From Acinetobacter corruptisaponis (lineage in GTDB: Bacteria; Pseudomonadota; Gammaproteobacteria; Pseudomonadales; Moraxellaceae): DNA of 64,000 nucleotides. Made by a program: the position numbers and the translations under genes. The notes under the pieces were generated by a model. It was not told the origin of the DNA, did not search any database, and saw only the letters and a program-made list of their open reading frames with translations. The stretch spans positions 62,001 to 126,000 of the forward strand of contig NZ_CP125669.1 in the NCBI RefSeq assembly GCF_030053775.1, read 5' to 3'. This document shows positions 55,786 through 64,000 of this stretch, in pieces (positions within the stretch are counted from its first letter, which is position 1; each line of letters starts with the position of its first letter).

Positions 55786-57186
55786 ATGAGCCAAAATGAA
55801 AAAAATGCTTTCGCGATAGAAAGCCATTCAATTGATTACGTCGATCCATCAGAACGCAACGGCAAGGTTCGCGATCTGTTCACCCTATGGTTCTGTACCA
55901 ACATTGCACCTTTGGCGGTTATTACGGGTGCGATGTCAATGTTAACCTTTAATTTAAGCCTGATCAGTGCCTTGGTGGCGATTTGCTGTGGGCACTTTTT
56001 TGGCGCCGCGATTCTGGCACTGACCTCTGCACAGGGACCACAGGTCGGTATTCCACAAATGATTCAAAGCCGTGCGCAGTTTGGGCGTTATGGTGCTTTG
56101 CTGGTGGTGCTGTTCACCACCCTGATTTATCTTGGTTTCTTCATTTCCAACATTATCCTGTCTGGAAAAACCCTGCATACCGTTGTTCCAGCCATTCCTG
56201 TTCCAACTGCCACCGTGATTGGGGCAATTGCCGCCACCACCATTGGCATTGTGGGCTATCACCTCATTCATAAATTTAACAAGATTGGCACCTGGTTTAT
56301 GGGTGGATCATTACTGATTGGCTTGATGATCATGATTCCGCATATCAATGCCGATGTATTGGCAAAAGGCGCTTTCAACATGAAAGGCTGGTTTGCCATG
56401 TTTGGCCTGTGTGCGGTTTGGCAAATCAGTTTCTCACCATACACTTCAGACTATTCAAGATATTTACCTAAAAGTATCGGGATTTATAAACCTTTTATCT
56501 ATACCTATCTCGGTGCGTCACTGGGAACAATTTTTGCGATGGGCTTTGGTACGGTTGCGGTCAGCATCGGTTCAGGTACGGATGCGATGGAGGCGGTCAA
56601 GTCAGGCACAGGCATATTCGGTTATGTACTGATGATTTTGTTCCTCTGCAACATCATCGGCCATAACGCCATGAACCTGTATGGCGCGGTTCTGTCCTGT
56701 ATCACTTCAATCCAGACCTTTGCAGGGCAATGGATACCCAGTAAAAATGTCCGTATCGCGCTGTCCATTGTTGTACTTATTCTTGCCACATTCACCGCAT
56801 TGTGGGCTTCAAGCAACTTCATCAGTTTCTTCCTGAATGTGATTTTTGCCTTGCTATTTATTCTGGTGCCTTGGGTGGCGATTAACCTGCTGGATTTCTA
56901 TGTCATCAACAGGAAATCCTATGATATTCAATCTATCTTTGCACAGGACGGTGGCGTTTACGGCAAGTTTAATGCCAAAGCCCTCACTGCCTATTTTATT
57001 GGTATCGTGGTTCAAATTCCTTTCCTGACCAATGCGTTTTTCACAGGACCATTTGCCAACCTGATTCCCGATGTGGATGTGTCGTGGGTGATTGGTTTGG
57101 TGGTCACTTTTGTTGTGTATTACCTGTTTAATCTGGGAAAGATTAAATGCGCAAGTCCAGCATTCAACGCCAAGGCACAACACTGA
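55786..57186 (+). CDS. NCS1-family purine/cytosine/allantoin-type permease
   Basis: A 466-residue inner-membrane transporter of the nucleobase-cation-symport-1 family, with about twelve membrane segments. The N-terminal NIAPLAVITGAMSMLTFNLSL and GPQVGIPQMIQSRAQFGRYG are characteristic of the CodB-like branch, as is SFSPYTSDYSRYLP. Members import cytosine, purines, allantoin, hydantoins, pyridoxine or thiamine, all N-heterocycles. This is the strongest hint that the pathway substrate is a ring nitrogen compound. TTAAGGAT precedes the ATG. Confidence 0.9.
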   Translation: MSQNEKNAFAIESHSIDYVDPSERNGKVRDLFTLWFCTNIAPLAVITGAMSMLTFNLSLISALVAICCGHFFGAAILALTSAQGPQVGIPQMIQSRAQFGRYGALLVVLFTTLIYLGFFISNIILSGKTLHTVVPAIPVPTATVIGAIAATTIGIVGYHLIHKFNKIGTWFMGGSLLIGLMIMIPHINADVLAKGAFNMKGWFAMFGLCAVWQISFSPYTSDYSRYLPKSIGIYKPFIYTYLGASLGTIFAMGFGTVAVSIGSGTDAMEAVKSGTGIFGYVLMILFLCNIIGHNAMNLYGAVLSCITSIQTFAGQWIPSKNVRIALSIVVLILATFTALWASSNFISFFLNVIFALLFILVPWVAINLLDFYVINRKSYDIQSIFAQDGGVYGKFNAKALTAYFIGIVVQIPFLTNAFFTGPFANLIPDVDVSWVIGLVVTFVVYYLFNLGKIKCASPAFNAKAQH

Positions 57187-57211
57187 ACATGAAATGAAAG
57201 GAATCTAAAAC

Positions 57212-58384
57212 ATGAAAAGAACTTATTTACAGCTTGCATTGGCCTCTGCGCTAACCGCAATGATTACACCAGGTTATGCAGGCATCAGCTTTGGTGATGC
57301 TAATAGTGAAACAGGTAAACTCACCGTTGCTGGTTATATACGTGGCAATTACCAGCTCAAGCACTATGGTGAAGATGCTGATGACCAGAAACTTCGTTTT
57401 GACGCAGCGCAACTGAAACTGGATTATGAACGTGGTGACCTGTTTGGCCATGCGGAATACCGTTGTTATCAATATGAACGCCTCTGTGATTTTTCCACCA
57501 TGATTGATGCCTATGTGGGCTACCACCTTAATCAAACCGACCAGCTTGTGGTGGGAATGCAGCCGATTCCATTTGGTGCGGGGCGCTTTTGGGGCAACAG
57601 TTTATATGGCAGCATCAACACCACCGCAGGGCTGGAAGATGTACACAATGTCGGTGTGAACTATCATGCTGAGTTGCCAACAGCAACCAAGTTTGATGTG
57701 GGGTATTTTGCCATTGATGGTGGTCATTACTCAGGCCAGTACACCCCTGATTCGGGACGCTATACCTCAAATTATGTCCATTCTGATGATCCGACCCAAA
57801 CCGATCTACAGGAAAAAAATATGTGGATTGCACGCATCAACCAGGATATTGCATTGGGGATTGATGGCTTGGGTACACAGGTGGGAGCGTCCTACTGGAG
57901 ATCCGACATTAACAATAACAGCACGGATCAGACAGGTCGCCGTGAGGCTTGGGCAGTCTTTGGCAAGGTCAATTATGGCAATTTGGGTGTGACCCTGACA
58001 GGGGGCAAAAATGATGTGAGCAATAAGGACCTTGTCCAACCAGATGCATCATTGATGGGTTCTTATGACAGTGAATATCAGGTTGCCAATAAAGCCAGCT
58101 ATTACACCGTAGATGCAGGTTATAGTTTTAAGAATGTAGGCAAGATTGGTCATATTACCCCATATGTCATGCATAGCCGATATGACAAGGATATGGATGC
58201 AGCCAAGGATTCCATCCGTAATATTATTGGCGTGACTATCGATCATAAACAACTGTCATTGGTGGCAGAATATATTATGGGCAAGAATGACCCGTTTATT
58301 GGTGGAACCGCAAGCTCATTGGCGCAGGGCGATGACAATAAATGGAATAAGTTGCTGAATTTGACTTTATTCTATTATTTCTAA
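57212..58384 (+). CDS. Outer-membrane porin, paralogue of the gene at 21267
   Basis: A 390-residue beta-barrel protein with a signal peptide ending near GYA-GISFGD and a terminal phenylalanine (FYYF). It matches the protein at 21267 along its whole length; shared features are RCYQ, LCDFST, MQPIPFGAGRFWG and NYHAELPTATK. It follows the permease gene by 25 bases, so an outer-membrane pore and inner-membrane carrier are made together. A cysteine pair in the same positions as in the paralogue may form a disulfide. Confidence 0.88.
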   Translation: MKRTYLQLALASALTAMITPGYAGISFGDANSETGKLTVAGYIRGNYQLKHYGEDADDQKLRFDAAQLKLDYERGDLFGHAEYRCYQYERLCDFSTMIDAYVGYHLNQTDQLVVGMQPIPFGAGRFWGNSLYGSINTTAGLEDVHNVGVNYHAELPTATKFDVGYFAIDGGHYSGQYTPDSGRYTSNYVHSDDPTQTDLQEKNMWIARINQDIALGIDGLGTQVGASYWRSDINNNSTDQTGRREAWAVFGKVNYGNLGVTLTGGKNDVSNKDLVQPDASLMGSYDSEYQVANKASYYTVDAGYSFKNVGKIGHITPYVMHSRYDKDMDAAKDSIRNIIGVTIDHKQLSLVAEYIMGKNDPFIGGTASSLAQGDDNKWNKLLNLTLFYYF

Positions 58385-58428
58385 GGCAATGCAATACGTC
58401 GGGCAACCGAAAAAATTTTTCAAGATTT

Positions 58429-58447
58429 TTATGGTATGCCATAATAC
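58429..58447. promoter_or_regulatory. Second GntR-type operator
   Basis: TTATGGTATGCCATAATAC repeats the operator at 50566-50587 with one change near the centre (GCC for ACC). It lies 146 bases before the dehydrogenase gene at 58593. Confidence 0.8.
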
Positions 58448-58592
58448 AAAAACTTTTAACCATTTTCCCATTTAACGAAAATGCTTAAATGGGATAAGAA
58501 ATTAGTCCTGAAATTAGAAAGAATCAGCAGGCTTAATTATTATTGATGCTGTTCTTAAACTGATTGATGGACACTGTATGGAAAGGTGATTT

Positions 58593-60044
58593 ATGCAACT
58601 CGATCAAATGCCCCTGTTTCACCAGCAAGCCTTTGTTGCTGGGCAATGGTGTGATGCTGACAGCCAGCAGACCACAGACATCTATAATCCTGCGACACAG
58701 GAAATTATTGGGACTGTGCCGAATATGGGTAAGGCCGAGGCGGAACGGGCAATTCAGGCTGCGATGAATGGCTGGACAGCATGGAAAAATAAAACTGCCA
58801 AAGACCGTTCCATCATTTTAAAAAAATGGTTTGACTTGATGGTGCAGCACGCGGATGAGTTGGCATTTATCCTCACCAGTGAACAGGGTAAACCGCTTGC
58901 CGAGGCAAGGGGGGAAATCCTCTACGCCGCCAGTTTTATTGAATGGTTTGCTGAAGAAGCCAAACGTGTTTATGGCGATGTGATTCCGAGTCCTTATTCA
59001 GATGCCCGTATCGTTGTCAGTAAACAGCCGATTGGTCTGGTTGCCGCCATTACACCGTGGAATTTTCCTGCGGCCATGATTACCCGTAAGGTGGGACCTG
59101 CATTGGCGGCGGGTTGTCCGTGTATTGTCAAACCTGCACCTGAAACGCCGTTTACCGCATTGGCCTTGGTTGATCTGGCGCTGCAGGCAGGTGTTCCTGC
59201 GGAGATTTTTACGGTCATCACGGGAGATGCGGTCACTATTGGCGATGCGATTTTTGAAAGTGACGATGTGCGTAAATTTACTTTTACGGGTTCAACACCA
59301 GTGGGTAAATTGCTGTATCAACGTTCAGCACAAACCCTGAAAAAGGTGTCCCTGGAATTGGGTGGTAATGCGCCATTTATCGTGTTTGATGATGCTGATC
59401 TGGATGCTGCAATTGAAGGGGCACTCATTGCCAAATACCGCAATGCAGGACAGACCTGTGTCTGCGTCAACCGTTTTCTGGTTCAGGCAGGTATTTACGA
59501 GAAATTTATTGCCGCATTGAAAGAAAAAGTGGCAGCCTTTGCAATCGGTAATGGCTTGCAGCAGGGCAATGAGATTGGCCCACTAATCAATGAAAATGCG
59601 GTGAAAAAAGTCGAGGCGCATGTGGCGGATGCGTTGGCAAAATCAGCCCGTTTAATTGCAGGCGGTCAACGTCATGGTGCAGGTGAACTGTTCTATCAAC
59701 CCACCATTATTGCTGATGTTACAAGTGAAATGGATGTTGCGACGCAGGAAACCTTTGGTCCTTTGGCCGCCATCTTTAAATTTGAGACTGAACAGCAGGC
59801 GCTTGAAATGGCGAATGCCACTGAGTTTGGTTTGGCCGCCTATTGCTATACGCAGGATTTGGGACGAGCCTGGCGTATGAGTGAGCAGCTTGAATATGGA
59901 ATGGTCGGGATTAACAAGGGCCTGATCTCCAATGAAGTTGCGCCGTTTGGTGGGGTTAAGTCCTCAGGCTTGGGGCGTGAAGGCTCAAAATATGGTATGG
60001 ATGACTATCTGGAAATTAAATATACCTTGTTTGGAGGTATTTAA
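58593..60044 (+). CDS. Succinate-semialdehyde-type dehydrogenase (GabD-like)
   Basis: A 483-residue aldehyde dehydrogenase of the succinate/glutarate-semialdehyde branch. Motifs are AAITPWNFPAAMITRKVGPALA, the glutamate in SLELGGNAPFIVFDDADLD and the cysteine in NAGQTCVCVNRFLVQ, a CxC pair typical of GabD. It should produce succinate or a similar diacid that feeds the TCA cycle. It opens a short operon with its own copy of the GntR operator. GGAAAGGTG lies before the ATG. The exact semialdehyde is inferred from family only. Confidence 0.88.
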   Translation: MQLDQMPLFHQQAFVAGQWCDADSQQTTDIYNPATQEIIGTVPNMGKAEAERAIQAAMNGWTAWKNKTAKDRSIILKKWFDLMVQHADELAFILTSEQGKPLAEARGEILYAASFIEWFAEEAKRVYGDVIPSPYSDARIVVSKQPIGLVAAITPWNFPAAMITRKVGPALAAGCPCIVKPAPETPFTALALVDLALQAGVPAEIFTVITGDAVTIGDAIFESDDVRKFTFTGSTPVGKLLYQRSAQTLKKVSLELGGNAPFIVFDDADLDAAIEGALIAKYRNAGQTCVCVNRFLVQAGIYEKFIAALKEKVAAFAIGNGLQQGNEIGPLINENAVKKVEAHVADALAKSARLIAGGQRHGAGELFYQPTIIADVTSEMDVATQETFGPLAAIFKFETEQQALEMANATEFGLAAYCYTQDLGRAWRMSEQLEYGMVGINKGLISNEVAPFGGVKSSGLGREGSKYGMDDYLEIKYTLFGGI

Positions 60045-60431
60045 ATGAGTAATGAAAAGTTTGAAAAAGGTCTGGCAATTCGTAAACAGGTTTTGGGTGA
60101 GGAATATGTCAATAATTCCATCAATAATGCCGATGATTTTAATTTGCCCTTGCAGGAGTTGGTGACGGAATATTGCTGGGGTGCGGTCTGGGGACGTGAG
60201 GAACTGAGTAAGCCTGAACGCAGCCTGATTAATCTGGCGATGATTTCTGCACTGAATCGCCCGCATGAACTGAAACTACATGTCAAGGGCGCATTGCGCA
60301 ATGGCGTGCCGAAAGAAAAAATCCGTGAAGTACTGTTACAAGTCGCCATCTATTGTGGTGTGCCTGCGGCAGTGGATAGCTTCCGTATCGCCAAGGAAGC
60401 GATCAAGGAATATGAGCAGGAAAATAGCTGA
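60045..60431 (+). CDS. Carboxymuconolactone decarboxylase (CMD) family protein
   Basis: A 128-residue alpha-helical protein of the CMD family, similar in size to PcaC. The family core is present: WGREELSKPERSLINLAMI, LKLHVKGALRNGVPKEKIREVL and IYCGVPAAVDSFRIAKEA. It lacks the CxxC redox pair of the AhpD branch, so a lactone decarboxylase-type rather than peroxidase role is more likely. Its ATG directly follows the dehydrogenase stop, with GGAGG inside that gene, so the two are coupled. Confidence 0.9.
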   Translation: MSNEKFEKGLAIRKQVLGEEYVNNSINNADDFNLPLQELVTEYCWGAVWGREELSKPERSLINLAMISALNRPHELKLHVKGALRNGVPKEKIREVLLQVAIYCGVPAAVDSFRIAKEAIKEYEQENS

Positions 60432-60748
60432 TTAAATTATTGGGCAGAGATCATACTTGAATAAATGTGAGATTTGCCCAAGGACATGGTTTAGAAATCT
60501 ACAAATGCAAAAAGAATTTACATCATTCACTATGATTTAAACTGAAATCATGATTATGCTGATAGATCATTTATTTTCTAAATAGTGAATGGCTTGGTAT
60601 ATAGGCATGTATATGCAGTCTTGGGCAGTAATGGTGTAAATTATTGCCCAGCCAAAGTTCTTTGTAGCGGGTCTGTTTGAATATTAAAAGCCTGCGGAAC
60701 TTAAGTAAATAAAATTTGATATGTGACGGAACATTTAAAGAGTACGGT
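60432..60748. promoter_or_regulatory. Malic-enzyme upstream region with repeated TTGGGCA/TGCCCA arms
   Basis: TTGGGCA (60440-60446) pairs with TGCCCAA (60475-60481). A second hairpin is TGGGCAGTAAT (60622-60632) with ATTATTGCCCA (60640-60650), ten of eleven bases pairing. The four similar arms may be a regulator's sites. No gene is visible here. Confidence 0.45.
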
Positions 60749-62449
60749 ATGTTTGTGAATTCTGGTAAAACTAAAAAACCTTTGTATATTCCTTATGCTG
60801 GAAATGCTCTTTTAGAACTTCCTTTATTAAATAAGGGGTCTGCCTTTTCTGAAGAGGAACGGGAAAATTTCAATTTACATGGCTTGGTTCCCTACAACAT
60901 TGAAAGCATTGAGGAACAAACACAACGTTCCTATCAGCAGTACCTTTCATTCGACAACGACCTAAACAGGCATATTTATCTAAGAAATATACAGGACACC
61001 AACGAAACCCTTTTCTATCGCCTGCTCGGCCAGCATCTGGATGAAATGCTGCCGATCATCTATACCCCAACAGTGGGTGAGGCCTGCCAGCGATTCTCAG
61101 ATATTTATCGCCGTCATCGTGGCATTTTCATTTCATATCCTGAACGCCAATACATTGACCAGATTATTCATAATGTGAATAAGAAAAATGTAAAGGTCAT
61201 CGTGATCACGGATGGCGAACGTATTCTTGGCCTAGGTGATCAGGGCATTGGCGGGATGGGAATCCCAATTGGAAAGTTATCGCTCTATACAGCATGTGGT
61301 GGCATCAGCCCAGCCTATACCTTGCCAATCACTATTGATGTGGGCACCAATAATCAGGAATTACTCAACGATCCAATTTATATGGGCTGGAAGCAACCGC
61401 GTATTCGGGGTGAGCAATATTACCAGTTTGTTGAAGAAATTATTGCTGCGGTGCGTGCACGCTGGCCAAATGTTCTGATCCAGTTTGAAGATTTTGCCCA
61501 ACAAAATGCCATGCCGTTACTCACCCAGTATCGGGATAAAATTTGCTGTTTTAATGATGATATACAGGGTACGGCTGCGGTGACGGTTGCGACACTCATT
61601 GCAGCATCACGGGCACAGGGCAAACAACTCAAGGACCAAACCATTACCTTTGTGGGTGCAGGCTCGGCAGGTTGTGGAATTGCTGAACATATTGTAAGGC
61701 AAATGATTGATGAGGGTCTAAGCGACCATGAGGCCCGTTCACGCATCTTTATGGTGGACCGTTTTGGCTTGATGACAGATCAGCAGCCAAACCTGTTGGA
61801 TTTCCAGCAAAAACTTGCCACACCAGTTCATGCAATTACAGGATGGGAACATTCAGGGGAACTGGTTTCGCTTCTGGATGTGGTGAAAAACGCCAAACCA
61901 AGTATCCTGATTGGTGTCTCTGGACAGGCTGGATTATTTAGCGAAGAGGTGATCAAGACCTTGGCTAAATATTATAAGCACCCAATTATACTGCCACTAT
62001 CCAACCCAACCTCCCAAGTGGAAGCACAGCCTAAAGATATTATTGAGTGGACACAAGGTGCAGCAATTGTGGCGACAGGCAGCCCATTTGCACCTGTCTA
62101 TTTTCAGGAAAAATATTATTCAATTGCCCAGTGCAACAACTCCTATATTTTTCCTGGCATAGGGCTGGGTGTCATTGCATGTGGAGCAAGCCATATCAGC
62201 GATGCAATGTTGATGGCTGCAAGTACCGCCTTGGCGGACTGTTCACCACGCTTGAAGAATGCGGCAGCTGATTTATTGCCAAATATCAATGATATTCAGC
62301 AAGTTTCCAGGTTCATTGCATTTAAGGTGGCAAAAGCTGCAATGGCGGATGGTTTGGCCGTACCCATGAGCAATGATGCGCTGGCACTGGCAATAGAAAA
62401 CAATTTCTGGACACCTGAGTATCGAAATTATCGTCGGGTGGTGTTTTAG
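60749..62449 (+). CDS. maeA: NAD-dependent malic enzyme
   Basis: A 566-residue malic enzyme of the large SfcA/MaeA type, decarboxylating malate to pyruvate with NAD. Motifs are [16 protein letters not shown] with the catalytic tyrosine, [22 protein letters not shown], the metal site FEDFAQQNA and [13 protein letters not shown], and the dinucleotide-binding [19 protein letters not shown] 60749 follows AAAGAG; the frame is open from a TTG at 60716. Pathways ending in succinate or acetyl-CoA need this step to make pyruvate, so location after the semialdehyde dehydrogenase block makes sense, though its own promoter is probable. Confidence 0.93.
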   Translation: MFVNSGKTKKPLYIPYAGNALLELPLLNKGSAFSEEERENFNLHGLVPYNIESIEEQTQRSYQQYLSFDNDLNRHIYLRNIQDTNETLFYRLLGQHLDEMLPIIYTPTVGEACQRFSDIYRRHRGIFISYPERQYIDQIIHNVNKKNVKVIVITDGERILGLGDQGIGGMGIPIGKLSLYTACGGISPAYTLPITIDVGTNNQELLNDPIYMGWKQPRIRGEQYYQFVEEIIAAVRARWPNVLIQFEDFAQQNAMPLLTQYRDKICCFNDDIQGTAAVTVATLIAASRAQGKQLKDQTITFVGAGSAGCGIAEHIVRQMIDEGLSDHEARSRIFMVDRFGLMTDQQPNLLDFQQKLATPVHAITGWEHSGELVSLLDVVKNAKPSILIGVSGQAGLFSEEVIKTLAKYYKHPIILPLSNPTSQVEAQPKDIIEWTQGAAIVATGSPFAPVYFQEKYYSIAQCNNSYIFPGIGLGVIACGASHISDAMLMAASTALADCSPRLKNAAADLLPNINDIQQVSRFIAFKVAKAAMADGLAVPMSNDALALAIENNFWTPEYRNYRRVVF

Positions 62450-62459
62450 CTCAAAACAG

Positions 62460-63347
62460 TTAGCTAAGATACTGATGCGCAAAGTCAGCAATTTCCCGTA
62501 TAGATTGGTTGGCTTCTTTTAAAATTCCTGCATGAAACTGGAAAACATGACCCACGCCATTGTAGACCTTAGATTGAACAGTTACGCCATCTTTCTCTAG
62601 TTTTTGTGCGATGCGTTTGGCATCGTCCAAAAGCAGTTCTTCGGTACCCACATGAATTAAGGTGGGTGCTAAACCGTTTAAATCGGCATAAAGTGGAGAG
62701 CAGGATGGAGAGGTTACTTGTTGTTTGCCAGAATAATTTTTTGCACACCATTGCAACCATTCTGGACTCAGCATTGCGTCACGGGCAATATGAGTCTTTA
62801 AACTTTCCCCTGATAAGCTTAAATCGACCCATGGCGAAAGCAGCACCAGTGCAGCAGGCTGTGGCAGTCCAGCTTCACGAATCGCTATTGCCATTAATAG
62901 GTTTAAACCACCGCCAGCAGAGTCCCCAGCAATGATTAATTTATTTGGGTCTTGCCCACTGGCTAACAGGGTTTTATACACAAACAAGGCATCTTCCATT
63001 GCGGCAGGGCTTGGATGTTCTGGAGCCAAACGGTATTCAGGAAGCCAGACCTTAGCTTGAATGGCATGACCAAGATGTGCTGCCAGTTTGATATGACTTT
63101 TGGCACTGCCAACCACATAGCCACCACCATGCAAATATAAAACACCATAACCCTCTAATGTGGTTTTAGGCCGAATTTCGAGGGTGGGAATCTGACCAAT
63201 CATTTGTTTTTGCGTTTTATAGCCAGACGGACCCATTAAGATGGTGCTTGCCAGATCACTGCATAAACGTTGAATCTTCAGTGGAACTTTAGGCGATAAG
63301 GCAGGGCGCAAGGTATGGCTGATGGTCCAGGCGAGAACTTGCTTCAT
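62460..63347 (-). CDS. Alpha/beta hydrolase, hormone-sensitive-lipase (HSL) type esterase
   Basis: A 295-residue esterase of family IV. The oxyanion motif is YLHGGGYVVGS, the nucleophile is in IAGDSAGGGLNLL, and the acid and histidine lie near IHVGTEELLLDD and GVGHVFQFH. It should cleave short- to medium-chain esters in the cytoplasm. It converges with the malic enzyme gene with only ten bases between. A terminator separates it from the SDR gene upstream on the same strand. Confidence 0.92.
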   Translation of the reverse strand: MKQVLAWTISHTLRPALSPKVPLKIQRLCSDLASTILMGPSGYKTQKQMIGQIPTLEIRPKTTLEGYGVLYLHGGGYVVGSAKSHIKLAAHLGHAIQAKVWLPEYRLAPEHPSPAAMEDALFVYKTLLASGQDPNKLIIAGDSAGGGLNLLMAIAIREAGLPQPAALVLLSPWVDLSLSGESLKTHIARDAMLSPEWLQWCAKNYSGKQQVTSPSCSPLYADLNGLAPTLIHVGTEELLLDDAKRIAQKLEKDGVTVQSKVYNGVGHVFQFHAGILKEANQSIREIADFAHQYLS

Positions 63348-63380
63348 AAATAATGACTCATATCTGCTATTAAAAAAAGA

Positions 63381-63402
63381 TTGACCATCTATGGATGGTC
63401 AA
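63381..63402 (-). terminator. Terminator after the SDR gene
   Basis: TTGACCATC (63381-63389) and GATGGTCAA (63394-63402) form a 9-bp stem; on the minus strand it is followed by TCTTTTTTT, ending the SDR transcript. Confidence 0.85.
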
Positions 63403-63422
63403 TAAAAAAAGTGATCTTAAAA

Positions 63423-64000
63423 TTATTTAAGAAAACGTGCCTGCAAAGCGGTCGCTGTTGCAAATATTTTCTGATATCCCTGTGGCATAAGGCGTTGAAG
63501 AATATCCACGGCTTTGGCATTGGCACCAATCAGTAAACGGCGGCTATTTTTTTGTACAGCTTTTAAAATAAGCGCTGCGGCTTCTTCAGCAGGAGTGCGC
63601 AATATTTTGTCAAACGCATCCTGACTTTTTGCAGGGTCCATGCCTAAACTTGTTACACTGTTATTAATCCGTGCTGCCTTGGCAATATTGGTACGGATAC
63701 CGCCAGGATGAACACAAGTTGCACTAACGCCCAACTTTTCTATATCCAGTTCCTGACCCAATGCTTCGGTAAAACCGCGCACTGCAAACTTACTGGCATT
63801 ATAGGCACTTTGGGTCGGTTGGGCAGTCAAGCCAAACATACTTGAAATATTGATGATATGTCCGTCGCCACTCTGTTTTAGGTAGGGTAGAAACTCTTTG
63901 GTGCCATAAACCACACCCCAAAAATTAATGCCAATCAGCCATTCAAGGTCTTCGTAACTCACACCCTTGGCAGTACTACCAATCGCAACACCCGCGTTGT
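63423..64000 (-). CDS. Short-chain dehydrogenase/reductase, N-terminus beyond window
   Basis: The minus-strand frame is open to the window edge, beginning there with NAGVAIGS, the NAG motif of classical SDR enzymes; the Rossmann glycine motif must lie outside. The catalytic serine and YxxxK are seen in INISSMFGLTAQPTQSAYNASKFA. The visible 192 residues end with a positively charged tail. Substrate is not predictable. An internal GTG at 63962 gives a shorter ORF that should not be taken as the start. Confidence 0.88.
   Translation of the reverse strand, partial: NAGVAIGSTAKGVSYEDLEWLIGINFWGVVYGTKEFLPYLKQSGDGHIINISSMFGLTAQPTQSAYNASKFAVRGFTEALGQELDIEKLGVSATCVHPGGIRTNIAKAARINNSVTSLGMDPAKSQDAFDKILRTPAEEAAALILKAVQKNSRRLLIGANAKAVDILQRLMPQGYQKIFATATALQARFLK

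Overview
The window reads as a chromosomal segment of an Acinetobacter-like gammaproteobacterium. This is an inference from gene content: a MesD-type core methionine synthase, BCCT and TauE transporters, DUF3649/PepSY/DUF3325 iron genes, an IS982-family element and AT-rich spacers. It is mostly metabolic and transport genes, with one insertion sequence, one initiator tRNA gene and one patch of decayed genes. I saw no rRNA genes, CRISPR array or prophage.

Layout. 0-2.5 kb: end of a gene that is probably mesX, then mesD, a flavin reductase and a TauE/SafE exporter. 2.6-5.2 kb: a metallo-beta-lactamase-fold hydrolase and a TetR regulator with near-identical palindromes before both genes, then a second TetR regulator. 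5.4-11.8 kb: an acyl-CoA degradation operon (acyl-CoA dehydrogenase; a 1005-residue multifunctional enzyme with SDR, MaoC and three SCP2 domains; an SCPx-type thiolase; a PF10118 di-iron protein), divergent from the second TetR gene.

12.3-25.9 kb: a LysR regulator, a BCCT transporter divergent from a Rieske oxygenase operon (Rieske oxygenase, aldehyde dehydrogenase, rubredoxin-reductase fusion, DAO-family amine oxidase, cupin), a porin, two EamA exporters, an orphan Phd-type antitoxin and an AraC regulator. Five copies of a dyad of the form CATGA-N7-TCATG sit only in the promoter regions of this block and suggest one regulon, probably for import and oxidative N-dealkylation of a betaine-like compound.

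26-44.7 kb: an iron block with a FecI/FecR/TonB-receptor surface-signalling set, divergent from a two-pump RND efflux operon with its own outer-membrane channel, then a second TonB receptor and an inner-membrane PepSY reductase set. Two Fur-box-like sites are present. 45-49.4 kb: small hypothetical genes, the IS982 element with a 7-bp target duplication, tRNA-fMet, a cold-shock gene, and a lipoprotein gene with an amber codon inside its signal peptide.

49.5-62.4 kb: a GntR-controlled catabolic block (DUF1330, AA_synth protein, alpha/beta hydrolase, flavin reductase fused to a Nudix-like domain, luciferase-like monooxygenase, aldehyde dehydrogenase, NCS1 permease, a second porin of the same family, succinate-semialdehyde-type dehydrogenase, CMD-family protein), followed by NAD-malic enzyme. 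The gene set resembles the logic of the Rut pyrimidine pathway and of pyridine ring-opening pathways, so a N-heterocyclic substrate is my best guess. The same GntR-type palindrome precedes both halves. 62.4-64 kb: an HSL-type esterase and an SDR cut by the window edge.
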